Of a stretch of 64,000 bases of DNA, positions 10,896 to 21,538 are shown piece after piece. Both the position numbers and the translations under genes were made by a program. Numbering within the stretch: position 1 is the stretch's first letter; every line of letters begins with the position of its first letter. Below the pieces are notes generated by a model. The model had not been told where the DNA came from, did no database searches, and saw only the letters and a list, made by a program, of their open reading frames with translations. Origin of the DNA: Mesostigma viride (Eukaryota; Streptophyta; Mesostigmatophyceae; Mesostigmatales; Mesostigmataceae); NCBI GenBank assembly GCA_009746045.1, contig RPFO01002275.1, forward strand, positions 85,511 to 149,510, read 5' to 3'.

Positions 10896-13624
10896 CTAAG
10901 AATAAGCCTGAGAACAGGATGTGACAGGCCAGGATCGAGTGTACAGCTCCTCCTTATCAAAGTCTGTAGTACCATGGAACTGGGTTACGACTGGACGTGC
11001 GTTTGGTATGGGAGGCTCACCAAGCTTGCTCTTCATCTTGCATACAAAACGCAACTGAAGCATTTGAGCATTGGGTGGAGGTTCTGAAATGCCTTCAAAA
11101 ACATCCAGCGTTTGCCACTCCTGGAGCGCACGCACCAATGCTAGTCGCCAGGCCTCAAGGCCAGCGAAAGTGTGACAATCCAGGTCTACATCATCAAAGG
11201 ACATAGGGCTATGAGCAGCAAATGACCTTTTTGTGAGACCAAGAGAAGTCACACTGAGCTGGGCAGGTTCTACCAGCTCAGAAGCTGGGGGTATATCCCT
11301 TCCCCATTCTGCTCCTTTTACTGAACCGACACAGGCGGTCTTCCAATTTGCCTTCTGGAACATTTCAAGAGGCAAGAGACATCTGAATGATTCCAGAGGA
11401 ATTGGGTCACAATGGGTTTTTAGGAGACTCTTTGTGTTATTGGGGCCATCAACGATGGTAACACCGGGAGTCACCAAGAATGGCTGGCCAATGAGAGTGG
11501 GCCCCTTATAGCCATCAACAACACAAAGTGTCAAAGACTCACCCAAGAATGGGATAGTGATATTCCCAAGAACTTGATGATCAGTGTTACCCGCAAAGTC
11601 TTGGACAATAGTCCATGGACTGGGTTCAAGGGAATACTTATTCAGCAAAGCATTAAAGGGCGAGGTGACAGAGACCTCTGCTTTGGTATCCACATCAAAG
11701 CCATCAAGGTCCTTGCCCTTCTCTAGAAGAGAAGTTATTTTGGCAATCTTTAGTGAGGGCTTGAGCTTCTTTACAATATCCCGAAGCTCTTGAGGATTGC
11801 CTCTCTTGCCGAGCTGAGTGTTCAACCTGGACAACCCCTCCTCAGCTTGTCTTCCTTGGGCTGGTATTTTCCCATCAGTCTCCAAGGGCAATGGCTTATT
11901 ACCAGGGTAATTGAATCCAAGCTTTGGCTGTTCAGACTGAAATATGTTATCCACCTGCCCAGGGGTCTCAAGCCCATGTTCCAACGGCCGGAGCTTCCGG
12001 TGCTGATCAGACACCCTATTATCCAACAAGTCAGCTTCATCCATATCATCCTGTGATATCCCAGTCAATGTCTTAGGCTGAGCTTGCTGAGTAGTAGGCT
12101 CCAGTTGATGGGAGGCCGCCCTTTCTGGTAGTTGGAGTCCAGCCTGTTCACTGGCCAAAGGTGGACAGGAAAGATTGGGAGATCCAAATGCCTCTCCAGG
12201 GGCCATATTTACCAGGGGATTTTCTTGAACGTTCATTGGATCTCTCTTCAATCTATTCCAAGCCAGATGATAAGTGGTACCATTCCAGACCACATCAGCA
12301 GTTTTCATCTCCAGGTCAACTGAGGTTATGGTCCCTGGACCCTGCCAATAACCACGTTTACCAGGAGCATTTTCTTTGTGGAAGATCACCTGGTCTCCCA
12401 CCTTAAATTTTAATGATTCTCCTCTCTGTTTATCCTTTTCACAGAGATGAGCATACTGTGCCCACCTCTGCTTACTCCATGCCTGCATGATGTCATCAGG
12501 GTAGAGGCCACCTGCTAGTCCACGAGGTGTGACCAGCCATGGAACACCACGCACTTTGAAAGTATGAAGACGGTTGTTCATGGTGTTTTCCACTTTTGCA
12601 GCACCCAAACACCTGACAGCAAAAGTTGGTTTAAACATCTCAGGATAATCCCCGGACATTACCAACTTCTTAAGCTCCTGTATATATCTGTCAACCTTGC
12701 CTTGGGCTTGGTGATCTTCACGACCCACAATCCTTAGGAAAGGCAGATCAGAGTATTTGGTCAGGCAGTTAAACTGCAAGTCCATCTGCAGCTTGTGAAT
12801 GACTGCAAACTTCTGCAGAATAACAAGAACAGCGGCATGGAGGGTATTCTCATCCCCTGCTGCCATAGGTTCAATTCCAATGTAGCCTGACCATTCATCC
12901 ACAGCCACCAAGTAAGGCAATTGCCTGTAATTGGTGAAGTAGAGGATATCAGCTTGTAGATTTCCCCTACCATCTGCAGGATGCTTTGCATGACGTTTGG
13001 AAGGCTTGTTAGCACACAATTGGCACACACAATGTTCTCTGACATCTTGATAAGCCTGCCAGAGAGCATTGTTATTAATGGCTTGAACAAGCCTAATGGC
13101 ATTGTTTCCATGGCCACAGGCATCATGCAAACTCTTAGCCAGAGTCCTAAGATTAATACAATCATTAGGCTCAGGCTCTTCAGGACATGGACGGGCGTCC
13201 ACGTTCCTGGCAGAGCAAGAGTCCAAGTTTTTATTATCAATATAACAAGGATTATTGCTCTGAGGAGCTTGACTGTTAACAATATCAATGGGTGCTTGGC
13301 TACAATCAGGAGCTGCACCACATGTATTGTTCACAGATACGTTGCTCACCTGGGCAACACCATGTGGCATCTGTCTACAACCAGGAGCAGATCCACATGT
13401 ATTATTTACAGAAAGAGTTCCCTCTGGGGTACTCTTTTCATTCCAGGCATGGATAGAAATGCCACAAACAGGGGCACTTTTACTGCTGCTCACTGGGGCA
13501 GCTTTACGGTCAGTAGGGGTTACTGCTGGAGCCCCTACCACCTGGCAGCCCTCATCTGCCATGAAACCACTCTCATCAACGTCCATGAGGACGCTGTAGG
13601 GGTTATATAAACAGAGAGGATCAT
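10896..13624 (-). CDS. B1 pol, first part: integrase, protease-like domain, RT start
   Basis: Open from the -1 frame that overlaps the end of gag; the first ATG is at 13586 (896 codons). Order of domains: Ser/Cys/Asn-rich linker with repeated VNNTCG; HHCC zinc site (LHDACGHGNN ... CVCQLC); integrase core (Asp in QADILYF, Asp in QMDLQFNC, third acidic position less clear in QAQGKVDRYIQ); GPY-like C-terminus (GKRGYWQGPGTI); protease-like domain with VDTKAEVSV (DTK at 11682-11690) and LIGQPFL; then the N-terminal RT region. The protease-like domain therefore follows integrase, not gag. Cleavage by it is inferred from the family, not shown. Confidence 0.82.
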
Positions 13625-13634
13625 CTAGTTTTTC
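13625..13634 (-). promoter_or_regulatory. Candidate -1 frameshift site, G AAA AAC UAG
   Basis: In the gag frame the last codons are CAG AAA AAC UAG. A -1 slip reads GAA AAA CUA GAU and continues open into pol. The same sequence is kept in B2 (51976-51985). A downstream pseudoknot was not tested. Confidence 0.55.
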
Positions 13635-14842
13635 TGCTGCTGCTTCCTCTTGCGGCCATGAGAGTTATTGCCACCCCGCGGCTGAGAAGCATCACCACCA
13701 CGCGGCTGAGAAGCGTCACCACCACGAAGGGCACCGCTCTTGACGGCTTGGGAGATCTGCTGCAGCAGCTTGAGGACCTCCATCTGGGTATCCTTGGCTC
13801 CAGCGCCAGCCTTACTCCTGCAGGCAGACGCAACATGACCAGAATTGCCACAAGACTTGCACTTGCGAGAGTAGCAATCCTTAGCCAGATGGTTAGTCCT
13901 ATTACAGAAAGTGCAGGGAGGGAAGGACTCAGAATTAGCGACAACCTTACCCTTACATGCGCGGCGTGTGTGCCCGGGCTGCCCGCAGTTGTAGCAGAAG
14001 ATTTCCCGTTGCTGCTCCATCACCATGGCGACACGAGGCACCTCCGCGGCACCTCCTTCTCTGGAAACACGGGTTTGGTTCGTCAGGAGCTCCTTGAGGT
14101 GAGCTCTGCATCGGTGAGTGTCGCTCAGGTAACCGCGGCAGTTGGCGACTAAATTCCGCTTCTCGGACTCGGATAATGCACAGTTTTGGATCCAGCGGAG
14201 ATTCACCGCCTCGTCAGGCCACCGGAGCCCCTGCTTCTCCAGCGTATCATAGTAAGAGTTGAGGTGCTCGATGATGGTCTGCCCGGGCTTTGGCTTTGCA
14301 TCTACAAATTCCTCGATCTCGTCGCAGGTTTTGGTAGTGACAGAACGAAGAAAAGTCTCTCTTGCTCGGCGCAGAAACTCGAATGGCGACCACCGCAGAC
14401 GCTGTGCGCGGTCCAGCAACGAAATCCACTCTGGGTGGTTCTTTTCGCGGTCTCCCAGCGGAGTTCCGCGAAGAAACTCCAGCCAGTCCGGAATGATGTC
14501 TCGGTTGCCCGCGAGCCTGCGGAAAAACGGCCCCAGCGAGGCTACAAAGCGATCCCGGTCTGCTTGAATAGCACTAGGTACCAGCGGGGCTGGAACCCAC
14601 TTCTTGATTGCCGACAACAGCTTCGCCTCCTGAAGTAAGGTCTCCCGCCGAAGCACCTTATCACGCGCACGCTGGTTGTCACTACTAGTACTTCCCTGCC
14701 CGCAGCCCTCCTCCCGGGGCTGGTCGGACATATCTTTATTGTCATCCCTGTGCTCGCCTGGGCCAGGGTATACAGAAATCTGAGCCGGTCCGTGCTCACC
14801 AGGGCCAGACCTCGTCTCTGAAAGATCGTCGTCCAAAGACAT
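13625..14842 (-). CDS. B1 Gag
   Basis: 405 residues from MSLDDDLSE; a longer frame starting upstream would begin inside the LTR, so this ATG is preferred. The body is a copia-type capsid region (IPDWLEFLRG, ERRARETFLR-like helices, then IEHLNSYYDTLEKQGLRWPDEAV). Three zinc knuckles follow: CYNCGQPGHTRRAC, CTFCNRTNHLAKDC and CKSCGNSGHVASAC. The C-terminus has GGDASQPR repeats and a basic tail. The UAG stop is overlapped by the pol frame at a slippery site. No frameshift is seen, and B2 has a homologous but broken copy. Confidence 0.87.
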   Translation of the reverse strand: MSLDDDLSETRSGPGEHGPAQISVYPGPGEHRDDNKDMSDQPREEGCGQGSTSSDNQRARDKVLRRETLLQEAKLLSAIKKWVPAPLVPSAIQADRDRFVASLGPFFRRLAGNRDIIPDWLEFLRGTPLGDREKNHPEWISLLDRAQRLRWSPFEFLRRARETFLRSVTTKTCDEIEEFVDAKPKPGQTIIEHLNSYYDTLEKQGLRWPDEAVNLRWIQNCALSESEKRNLVANCRGYLSDTHRCRAHLKELLTNQTRVSREGGAAEVPRVAMVMEQQREIFCYNCGQPGHTRRACKGKVVANSESFPPCTFCNRTNHLAKDCYSRKCKSCGNSGHVASACRSKAGAGAKDTQMEVLKLLQQISQAVKSGALRGGDASQPRGGDASQPRGGNNSHGRKRKQQQKN

Positions 14843-14855
14843 CGAAATGAATACA

Positions 14856-15132
14856 AGTTGCAAATAAATGGAATGCGATGTAAAACAGAAAGCATGAAAT
14901 GAACGTTGCGTTTATTGTTCTCGTACGTTATTGTCGTCGTTGCATAATTCGTCTTCGTTGCGCATAAGAACCTGTTGCGCTTGGCACCTTCATCAGTCTT
15001 GCTGAATATCCTACGTGGACATGCATTCCATGTAGTTCAGTGCATGCCGCGTGTTAGATACTTCTAGAATCCTCTAGGAGGTACCAAGGCAGATGCGCAT
15101 ACATGATAGGCCGATAGTCGGCTCAGTCCTCT
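14856..15132 (-). repeat. B1 5' LTR, inner half
   Basis: Reading minus, it ends GCAACT just before the gag leader. It matches the B LTRs at 37742, 39392 and 56294, and stops at CCTCT where A1 was inserted; the other half is at 37220-37428. Confidence 0.82.
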
Positions 15133-15814
15133 AGTTATAGCATATTGGGACGCCAATGTGCTAGTTGGATGCAGGATGAGGAGACCTTTCTAACGCCGTA
15201 CTGACCGCCTGAAACAGACAAGGGACGTGAGAGTTATCAGGTCCCGAAGTACTGCCGACCGGCGGCGGTGGCAGCTAGTGCACACCGAGGTCGCCGTGGA
15301 CAGGACACGTGGCAGGCAGGGCCTGCACAGGCTTAGCCTGGACCATCACGTGACTAAGGTCCACGGAGGCTGAGGACGCAACGGTCCTGTGGCTAAGTAG
15401 AGACCAGTAGGCCAGTCGCGGGCTCTGCAAGGATACGCATCCGTGCAGAGCTGTGACAGGAACTGGTGATACCTAGTCACGGGATGTCAGAGGTCCTTAA
15501 CGCTGCCTGCAGCGAGGATGCCGAAGGTAGCGGTAAGCTGAGCTCGATCTGGCAAGGTAGCGGTGCACTGTGCGAGGCCGACGGGAGATGCCTTAGGGCA
15601 CGATGGAAATGAGGTAACATAAAGCTATGGCCTAAGGCAGGTCAAGGCAGTTGATCTTTGCCGACGCACCGTCCAGTTGTCACTTGGAGTGAGCAAGCCA
15701 GCGAGAGCGTTACCTGGGGCGAGGAGCAAAGGTTGCAAGCTACGCGACCTAGGTCCTAACAGTCGCGACAAGGACCAGGAGCTCACAGCAGCTGCCTGGC
15801 CGGAGTCGCTAAAT
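15133..15814 (+). repeat. A1 5' LTR
   Basis: 682 bp, starting AGTTA and ending GCTAAAT (A4 has GCTAACT). Against the 674-bp 3' LTR I see about one base substitution but about nine short indels, several of them palindromic. Confidence 0.87.
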
Positions 15815-16708
15815 CGTATTATTGTTCCGGGTTTTTGTGAAGAGCTCCGGGAGCAGTGGTTTTGCTCTGCGACAGGCACGAGAAGCAATGACGCCAGGCC
15901 AGCTAGGCTGCAGGCGGTTGTTTTCCTCGGTGCTCGGCAGGGCGGAGACAGTGTTATAATATGATGTCGAGACGGCCAGATTGACGGGTTTGGTGGTCTT
16001 GCTACGTGCTCGGGACTTTCTTGGGCGAAGTTGCTGTGATGTCGCTAGGTGGCGCCAGGTGTTTGCTCGCGTCGTGGCTAGTTAAAGCTATGGCGAAGGG
16101 GCTTTGGTGACGCTAGCGGTAGTGAAAGCGGCAAGCGAGACAACCCGTGCGTTTCGGCAGCCAGATCTGTCCAGTCGGCGAGGAATTGAGCTTTGCCTGG
16201 ACTGGTGTGGGTTTGAGGATTTATAGCCTGTGCCCTCGTTGCTTGGCAGCATTTCCGGATGAGCGTTTTGGTCGGCATATTCGTCAGAGCCAGGAGCAGC
16301 CTGTCGTTTCCCCTGCCACGCTTGAGGTGGTAGTGGTCTGCAAGGGCTGGACGTCAAGGACGTGTATTGCGGCTTGTAGAACGACTGAGACCGGAAAGAG
16401 CAACTGCAGCTGTCAGAGTGCATGGCAGCAAGCGACTGGTAGCGGCATCGTCACGGCAGTGGTCTACAAAGAGAGCGGTGGACATTGTGGCGAAGCTTGA
16501 GACCTGTGCGGGGATCGAAATCATGCAGGGTGCGTGGTTTGGTATGAGCTCCTTCTGAGGCTTTGTCAACTGTCGAGCGCCTGGAAGAAGGGCGACCAGT
16601 AAGCCGGTGTTGGGGCTAGTTCCTCTGCTTGCAGGATCAGTTCGGCCTACGTCTCTTCGGTCCGGGCGTTGCTTTCATTGCTGCCACCTAATTGTATCTG
16701 TGTCCATA
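15815..16708 (+). other. A1 leader between LTR and gag
   Basis: About 0.9 kb with no convincing coding frame. No TGG-type tRNA primer site follows the LTR; the first bases, cgtattattg, resemble those of A4 (cgtactcttg). In A4 the same position holds a 382-codon ORF; I see no clear match to it here. Confidence 0.55.
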
Positions 16709-18049
16709 ATGCTTAAGGGCAAGAACGGGGTCGGCGGCGGGAGCAAGGCGGTTGCGACGGAGGGTGAGAGGCGGAAGCGTCAGTGCCAGCAGTCGGCCAG
16801 CCAGAAGGGGAGGCGATTCCCACGATGGAGGGCGTGGCGGGGCAAAGGACGCGGTACCGGAAGCGAAAGGAGGAAGCTCGGGGGAAGGAGCGCGCAGAAG
16901 GGCCAACGGACAGCATTGAGCTGACTGGAGGAGGCCAAGGGGAGGGGCTGCAGGCCAACGGTGGTAAGACGGCCCGTGTGGCCGAGGCAGTCGTTCCTCC
17001 TCATGTTTCTGTAGACGCTTGGGCTGGGGGTGCTCGGGCTTCTGCTGTGGGTAGTGATGCTTGCGCGTTGCCAGGAACTAGACCCCACATGAGTGCTGTA
17101 GCCGTGATGAACGGCCAGAAGCCTCTGAAGCCACCCGTGAGTCAGGAGGAGTTAGACAAGTGGTTAGAGGATATGGAGCTAGTCACCTACTCCGTAGATC
17201 CCACTGTCAATCTCGTCCAGGTGCAGTTCCATGCTTCCTCAGTGAATAGGGATTCTTCTGAGCGTGTGAGGGACAAAGCCAGGTCTGCAGTGAAGGATAA
17301 GCTCTCTTGGGAGCAGTTTCTCCTGGGCCTGCGTCAGGAGTTTTCTGACAAAGTCCTCAACCTCACTAATCACTACAAGCTGGCCTATGATACGTTTGAG
17401 ATCAGGGGCACCATAGCTGAGGAATGGCAGAGGCTCCTTCGCATTGTGGAGAAGGGGTCTACTAGCCAGGGCTTCAAGATCCCCATCAGGGCTGTGGTGG
17501 ATTATTTCATGGATCGTATGGGGCTCATTGTGGATGGTCACAATGCAGCTAGGCTGTTTGCAGATCAGACAGATGGGTCGCTGGCTGCCTTAGAGAGGGT
17601 AGTCTTGAGCATTCGCCCATCTGCCCCTGCTTGTAAAACCATTCAGACCTCAGGTGCTTCAGCCTCCGCTAGCCAGGTGCAGGGGGATGCCCCAGGGCAG
17701 GCAGCCCAGGGAGGTCCTCATCCTAGCAGGCGTCAGAGGGCTGGGAGGCGCAGGGGGGTTGGAAACCAAGGTGGCAAGGGCCAGCAGCAAGGGGCTCAGA
17801 ACAAGGGTCAGAAGCAGGCTGGTGGTCACCAAGGGGGCAGCAGGGGGGGAGGTAGCCAAGGGCAAGGCAAGAGCCAGGGCCAAGGCAACCAGAATAAGCC
17901 AGGCAACCAGAACCAGGGGGGGTCAGAGGAAGGCCCAGGCTGGGAAGGAGGATAAGTGCTTTGGCTGTGGTAAGACAGGTCACTGGCACCGTGATTGCCC
18001 TGATCTGGCCAATGCTGCAGGAGCAGGTGGTCAGTCCAGGAAGCCGTGA
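16709..18049 (+). pseudogene. A1 Gag, frameshifted
   Basis: Begins MLKGKNGVG at 16709, shifts frame near 16810 and continues as a 390-codon frame (16783-17955). The core (DKWLEDMEL ... DPTVNLVQ ... FSDKVLNLTNHYK ... EEWQRLLRI) aligns with A4 gag throughout. A Gly/Gln/Lys-rich nucleic-acid-binding tail follows. The zinc knuckle CFGCGKTGHWHRDC (about 17960-18000) is in another frame, the shift falling at a run of seven G near 17920. It is the RNA-packaging protein of the particle. Confidence 0.8.
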
Positions 18050-18591
18050 CTTAGTGCAGTGCCCCATGTAAATAGTCAGTCACCCCAGGTGGGGCAGGTG
18101 GCACTTGTAAATATGGATGATACATAGGGGTGCACCTCCTGTTCAGCAGCAGGGGGGTGGGAATACTGATGGGCTTGTTCTTCCACATGATTGCAATGTC
18201 GCTGCTGCAGCAGTGCAATTCCCTGGGCCTGTGGCAGGTACAGGGTCTTCAGTGAGTGTTGGCTCTGGGAGTCAAGCAGCTCAGCTGGAAAGTCCTGCTG
18301 GCGCCGAGGGAACCACTGTTGGCTCTGGGAGTCAAGCTGTGGAGGTCCCTGGTTCCAAGGAGCAGGAGGTGGGTCGTGCGGTCCCGCGCACACAGCCAAG
18401 TCCTAGTTCCTCCTTATGCAGTGAGACTGATAGGGGGTTGAGCTATGCAGCCGCTGGGCATACTCTATACCATGTATTTGGGCACTCTAAACAGGCAGAA
18501 ATGTTTGCTTGAAAGCTAGGTAAGCAGCCTCTGTTGGAGTCCTGCACTGCAGCTGCTGAGAACTGTGTCTGTCAGGAGAATCAGATTCACC
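18050..18591 (+). pseudogene. A1 pol start: linker and pre-integrase zinc site
   Basis: A poorly conserved linker contains two copies of gttggctctgggagtcaagc (about 18257 and 18318). The zinc site follows, read as HTLYHVFGHSKQAEM then CVCQ. In A4 the codon after MFA is TGG (Trp); here it is TGA (18510-18512), a nonsense change. The frame is then split by insertion of G after TCACC and resumes at 30202. Confidence 0.7.
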
Positions 18592-19176
18592 TGTTACGTC
18601 CCTGCCCTTTTGGCCGGACGTAACAATGGAATAAATTACTAAGGCCGTTTAGTCTATTGGACTTGGGTTTTACGGACCTTGGCTATTGTGTGAATTGGAC
18701 TAGTTATTTTGGTCCTAGGTTGTTCTTCTAGGGGCCGGTGCTGTGGCGCCGCGCCGGTTCTGAGTCTGTCAGTTGTTCTAGGCGTGGATCCTATAGTTGA
18801 GGGTCGATGTCGGCCCGGATCCTACGTGGAATGAGTGACTCGGATTGTTCTAGGGAAATTGGTGTGTATCTGCGCCGCAAGCAACCTAGGTTAAATTGGT
18901 CCGAGGACGAGAGTCTCGTCCTCTTGGTTTGATGAATGATAAGTGCGAATACGCCTACACATTGAGCCCGGGGCAATTATCCATTTGTAATTGGTATTGC
19001 TAGCCAATATAAGTGTGTACTAATTAGCTTGGCATCAAGCCGTGATGCCAGATATCTCACGACTCACGTCGTGAAGCGCAACCTACTTTAGGCTATCTTG
19101 AATTATTCCTAATTCCGGCGAGAAGGGTCTTTCGCTACGTAGCTCAGGCTAGGTGTGTCTGGGCAGGGACGTAACA
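18592..19176 (+). repeat. G 5' LTR
   Basis: 585 bp. A TATA-like box, caatataagtgtg, lies at about 19005. The terminal inverted repeat TGTTACGTCC / GGGACGTAACA is extended, and ACGTAACA also recurs just inside the start. A possible primer site, TGGTTATCGGAGG, begins one base after the LTR. Confidence 0.92.
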
Positions 19177-19285
19177 CTGGTTATCGGAGGAAATGTGCTG
19201 GAAAGGTTAGCTAACTCTCGCGGAGAGGGTTAGTGAGCCAATTAGGATACCAAGACGAAGCTTGGCGTAGGTAGAGGTTCCGGAA

Positions 19286-19489
19286 TTCAACGATTGCTGT
19301 CAGGCCGGCGGCCAGCCCGTAAAGGGATTCAACGACGACCTAGCAGCAAGCGGCCAGTCTGGGATACTCGGCGGGGCTAGCAATAGTCCTGTGGTGAGGT
19401 GCTGTCAACGATAGCGTTCAGCTCTCCTGTTTTCAACGACACCTAGTGGCGGCCAGGGCTTGCCTTCAACGACACCGGGTGGCGGCCAG
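19286..19489 (+). repeat. Four dispersed leader repeats, TTCAACGA ... CGGCCAG
   Basis: About 26-32 bp copies at 19286-19315, 19328-19357, 19432-19456 and 19465-19489. Each runs from TTCAACGA to GCGGCCAG. They lie in the untranslated leader before the first ORF. Confidence 0.75.
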
Positions 19490-19921
19490 TTCAGGAGGGA
19501 TTAACGTCATTGAAGATGGTACGTCCCCTAGTTAGAATTCTTTCTTTACAAAGCTATGCCTGCTGAAGGCTAGCTGGCGAGCTTGCTCTCTATCCGGGAA
19601 CGCGCGCGCAGGGGGTTTATGTTATATGTTGTGTCTCTATAGGTTGTAAATGTTGTTGGTGCCCATGGACGTCGCGGAGACGGACATTCGTTGTTGACCT
19701 GCAAGGGGTCGTGGGGGTGGATACCGTCTGGCTGTTGCCGACTGTGTTGACGGTGTTTACCTCCGTGTGTGCGTATAGCCCGTTCCTGCGGAAGGCTCGG
19801 GCGTGTGCTGTGTTATACTCCGTGCTCTCTCTCCTCGTTTGTTTAAGGTCACTGCATTAGAGGTAGCCTGGGTTTCCCCTTTCTCTCTTGCTTGCAAGCC
19901 GCTGCCAGACTATGATGTAAC

Positions 19922-20260
19922 ATGCCACGACGTAAAATAAACAAGGGTGGACAGTCTGGATTTCCTTACTACGCAGTAGCTCACGACGGGGATAAGGGTA
20001 GGCCTGCTATATTCTACAGCTGGAAGACTTGTGAGGAGCATATTAAAGATAAGATATTGTCCCAAGGCTCTAGTGCTAAGTGGAAAGGGTTTGATAACAT
20101 TACAGAGGCAGATAGGTTTGTTAGGGAACACATGCCATTGCCTGAGGGGATGCACACCACACGTGAATGCTCCAAGCCACCCACACTCAGCAGTCAGGGG
20201 GAGGGGACAGCAGTTACAGTGACTTTCTCTCAGCTGACCATTGGCCCTAGCAAGCAGTAG
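19922..20260 (+). CDS. Small ORF with RNase H1-type hybrid-binding domain
   Basis: 112 residues starting MPRRKINKGG. Residues about 14-70 match the hybrid-binding domain of RNase H1 (also in the caulimovirus P6 family): PYYAVAHDGDKG, FYSWKTCEEHI, then SAKWKGFDNITEADRFV. The Tyr-Ala-Val start, the Trp-x-x-Cys, the Lys-aromatic-Lys-x-Phe patch and the Glu-Ala...Phe pair are all present. The known domain binds RNA/DNA hybrids and double-stranded RNA. Here it stands alone, with no nuclease domain, before gag. A role in binding element RNA or the cDNA hybrid is inference. The frame is intact, with ATG soon after a pyrimidine-rich leader. Confidence 0.82.
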   Translation: MPRRKINKGGQSGFPYYAVAHDGDKGRPAIFYSWKTCEEHIKDKILSQGSSAKWKGFDNITEADRFVREHMPLPEGMHTTRECSKPPTLSSQGEGTAVTVTFSQLTIGPSKQ

Positions 20261-20392
20261 AGGAGACCAGTACTAGGGAGTAGTATTAGGTTCTACAGTT
20301 ATAGCTCTATAGCACGTGGTTGCTCTCTCTCTTTCTCTCTCTTCCTTCCTGGGGAGGTGTTGCCTGCAGTGTAAGGTACCGGTACGAGCACC

Positions 20393-21538
20393 ATGCCCAC
20401 ACGGTCCCAAACAAGGAACGCCAGAGATACAGAGGAAGAGGCTAGAGAACGAGATCTAGAGAATACAGAGATAGAACCGGTAGACAACCACGAGCACGGT
20501 ACAGAGGGTATGGAGGTACCACTGCACGTCCAAGCAGGGACAGATACAGGTGAGGTCATGGAGAGACCTGCGGAAGGCTCCCCACGATCCAGAGATCAGA
20601 ACCCTAGGTTCCCAGCGGATGGGGACATTATAGACGCCTTACCCAGGCAGAGAGATGACAGAAACGACCGAGAGAGGCTCCAGCAGCAACGGCAGCAGCA
20701 GCCCCAGCAGCAGCCCCAGCAGCAGCAGCAACAGCAGCAGCAGCAACAGCAGCAGCAGCAACAGCAGCGGCAGCAGCAGCAGCAACCGCAGCAGCAGCAA
20801 CAGCAGCAGCAGCATCAGCAGCAGCAACGGTCACCACAGCAGCAATGGCAACAGCAGCAACCCCAGACGCAGCAGCAACAACCCCAGACGAGACCACAAT
20901 GGCTACCACCTGATCCAGAGCAGCAGAGAGACGAGAATGAAGATACCCTGCACTACCGCCGTCAGCACCAGTCACCGGGCGGCCCACGCATCCTTGGGCA
21001 GGTCGGGGGCGGCCCCAAGGACCTCCACCGGGCCCCCACACCGGGGCAGACGCAGAGTTCCTTCGGCAGCACGTCCCTGTTACCCACGGCGTTATGGTAT
21101 TCGGACGAGGAAGGGGAAGTCCCAGGGGCAGACGGCGAGTTCGATGACCTGGAAGGGACTAACGAGGCGGACGAGGGATCTGTCACGCAGGGCCCGCCCG
21201 TTGGTACTCATAGACCACGGACCAGCCCAGAGGAGACCCGGAGCAGTGTCACCACCCGCGACGAGGAGACTCACACGCCAGCCCAGCGCCTGGCACCTCA
21301 ACCGCAGCGTCCACGGGTGCTTGACCGAAGCGCGGTCCCCTCGCCTGCGCCTGCTGGCAACCTCAGTTTCAGCAGGGTGGCACTGGATGACCCGGGTACG
21401 AACACCCCTCGTCGGTACAGGTGCGCCGGACACACGGCACACCGGACAGATCCGGATCTCTCCCGCGGTCGCAGCCTCCAGCATTCGGCTCCATCTCCTA
21501 CAGGGAGGTCGGTGGGCCTAAGCTTAACACGGTAAAGG
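20393..21538 (+). CDS. G Gag N-terminal part, Gln-rich
   Basis: 380 codons from MPTRSQTRNARD. The first 90 residues are charged; then comes a long Gln-rich tract coded by CAG/CAA repeats (20684-20890), then an acidic Pro/Thr-rich stretch. The frame stops at 21535, just before the capsid-like sequence, which lies in another frame, so it is probably the N-terminal extension of gag rather than a separate gene. The opposite-strand Leu- and Ala-rich frames are by-products of the CAG repeat. Confidence 0.65.
20684..20890 (+). repeat. Imperfect CAG/CAA trinucleotide repeat
   Basis: About 200 bp of CAG with CAA, CGG and CCC interruptions, in frame as polyglutamine within gag. Confidence 0.9.

Noticed and set aside
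16147-16558. Overlapping small ORFs in the A1 leader
   Set aside because: Both strands show equally long frames, with no similarity to A4 ORF1 and no motif.
20628-21041. Ala- and Leu-rich ORFs opposite the CAG repeat
   Set aside because: They are the reverse frames of a trinucleotide repeat; the plus strand is the gag frame.
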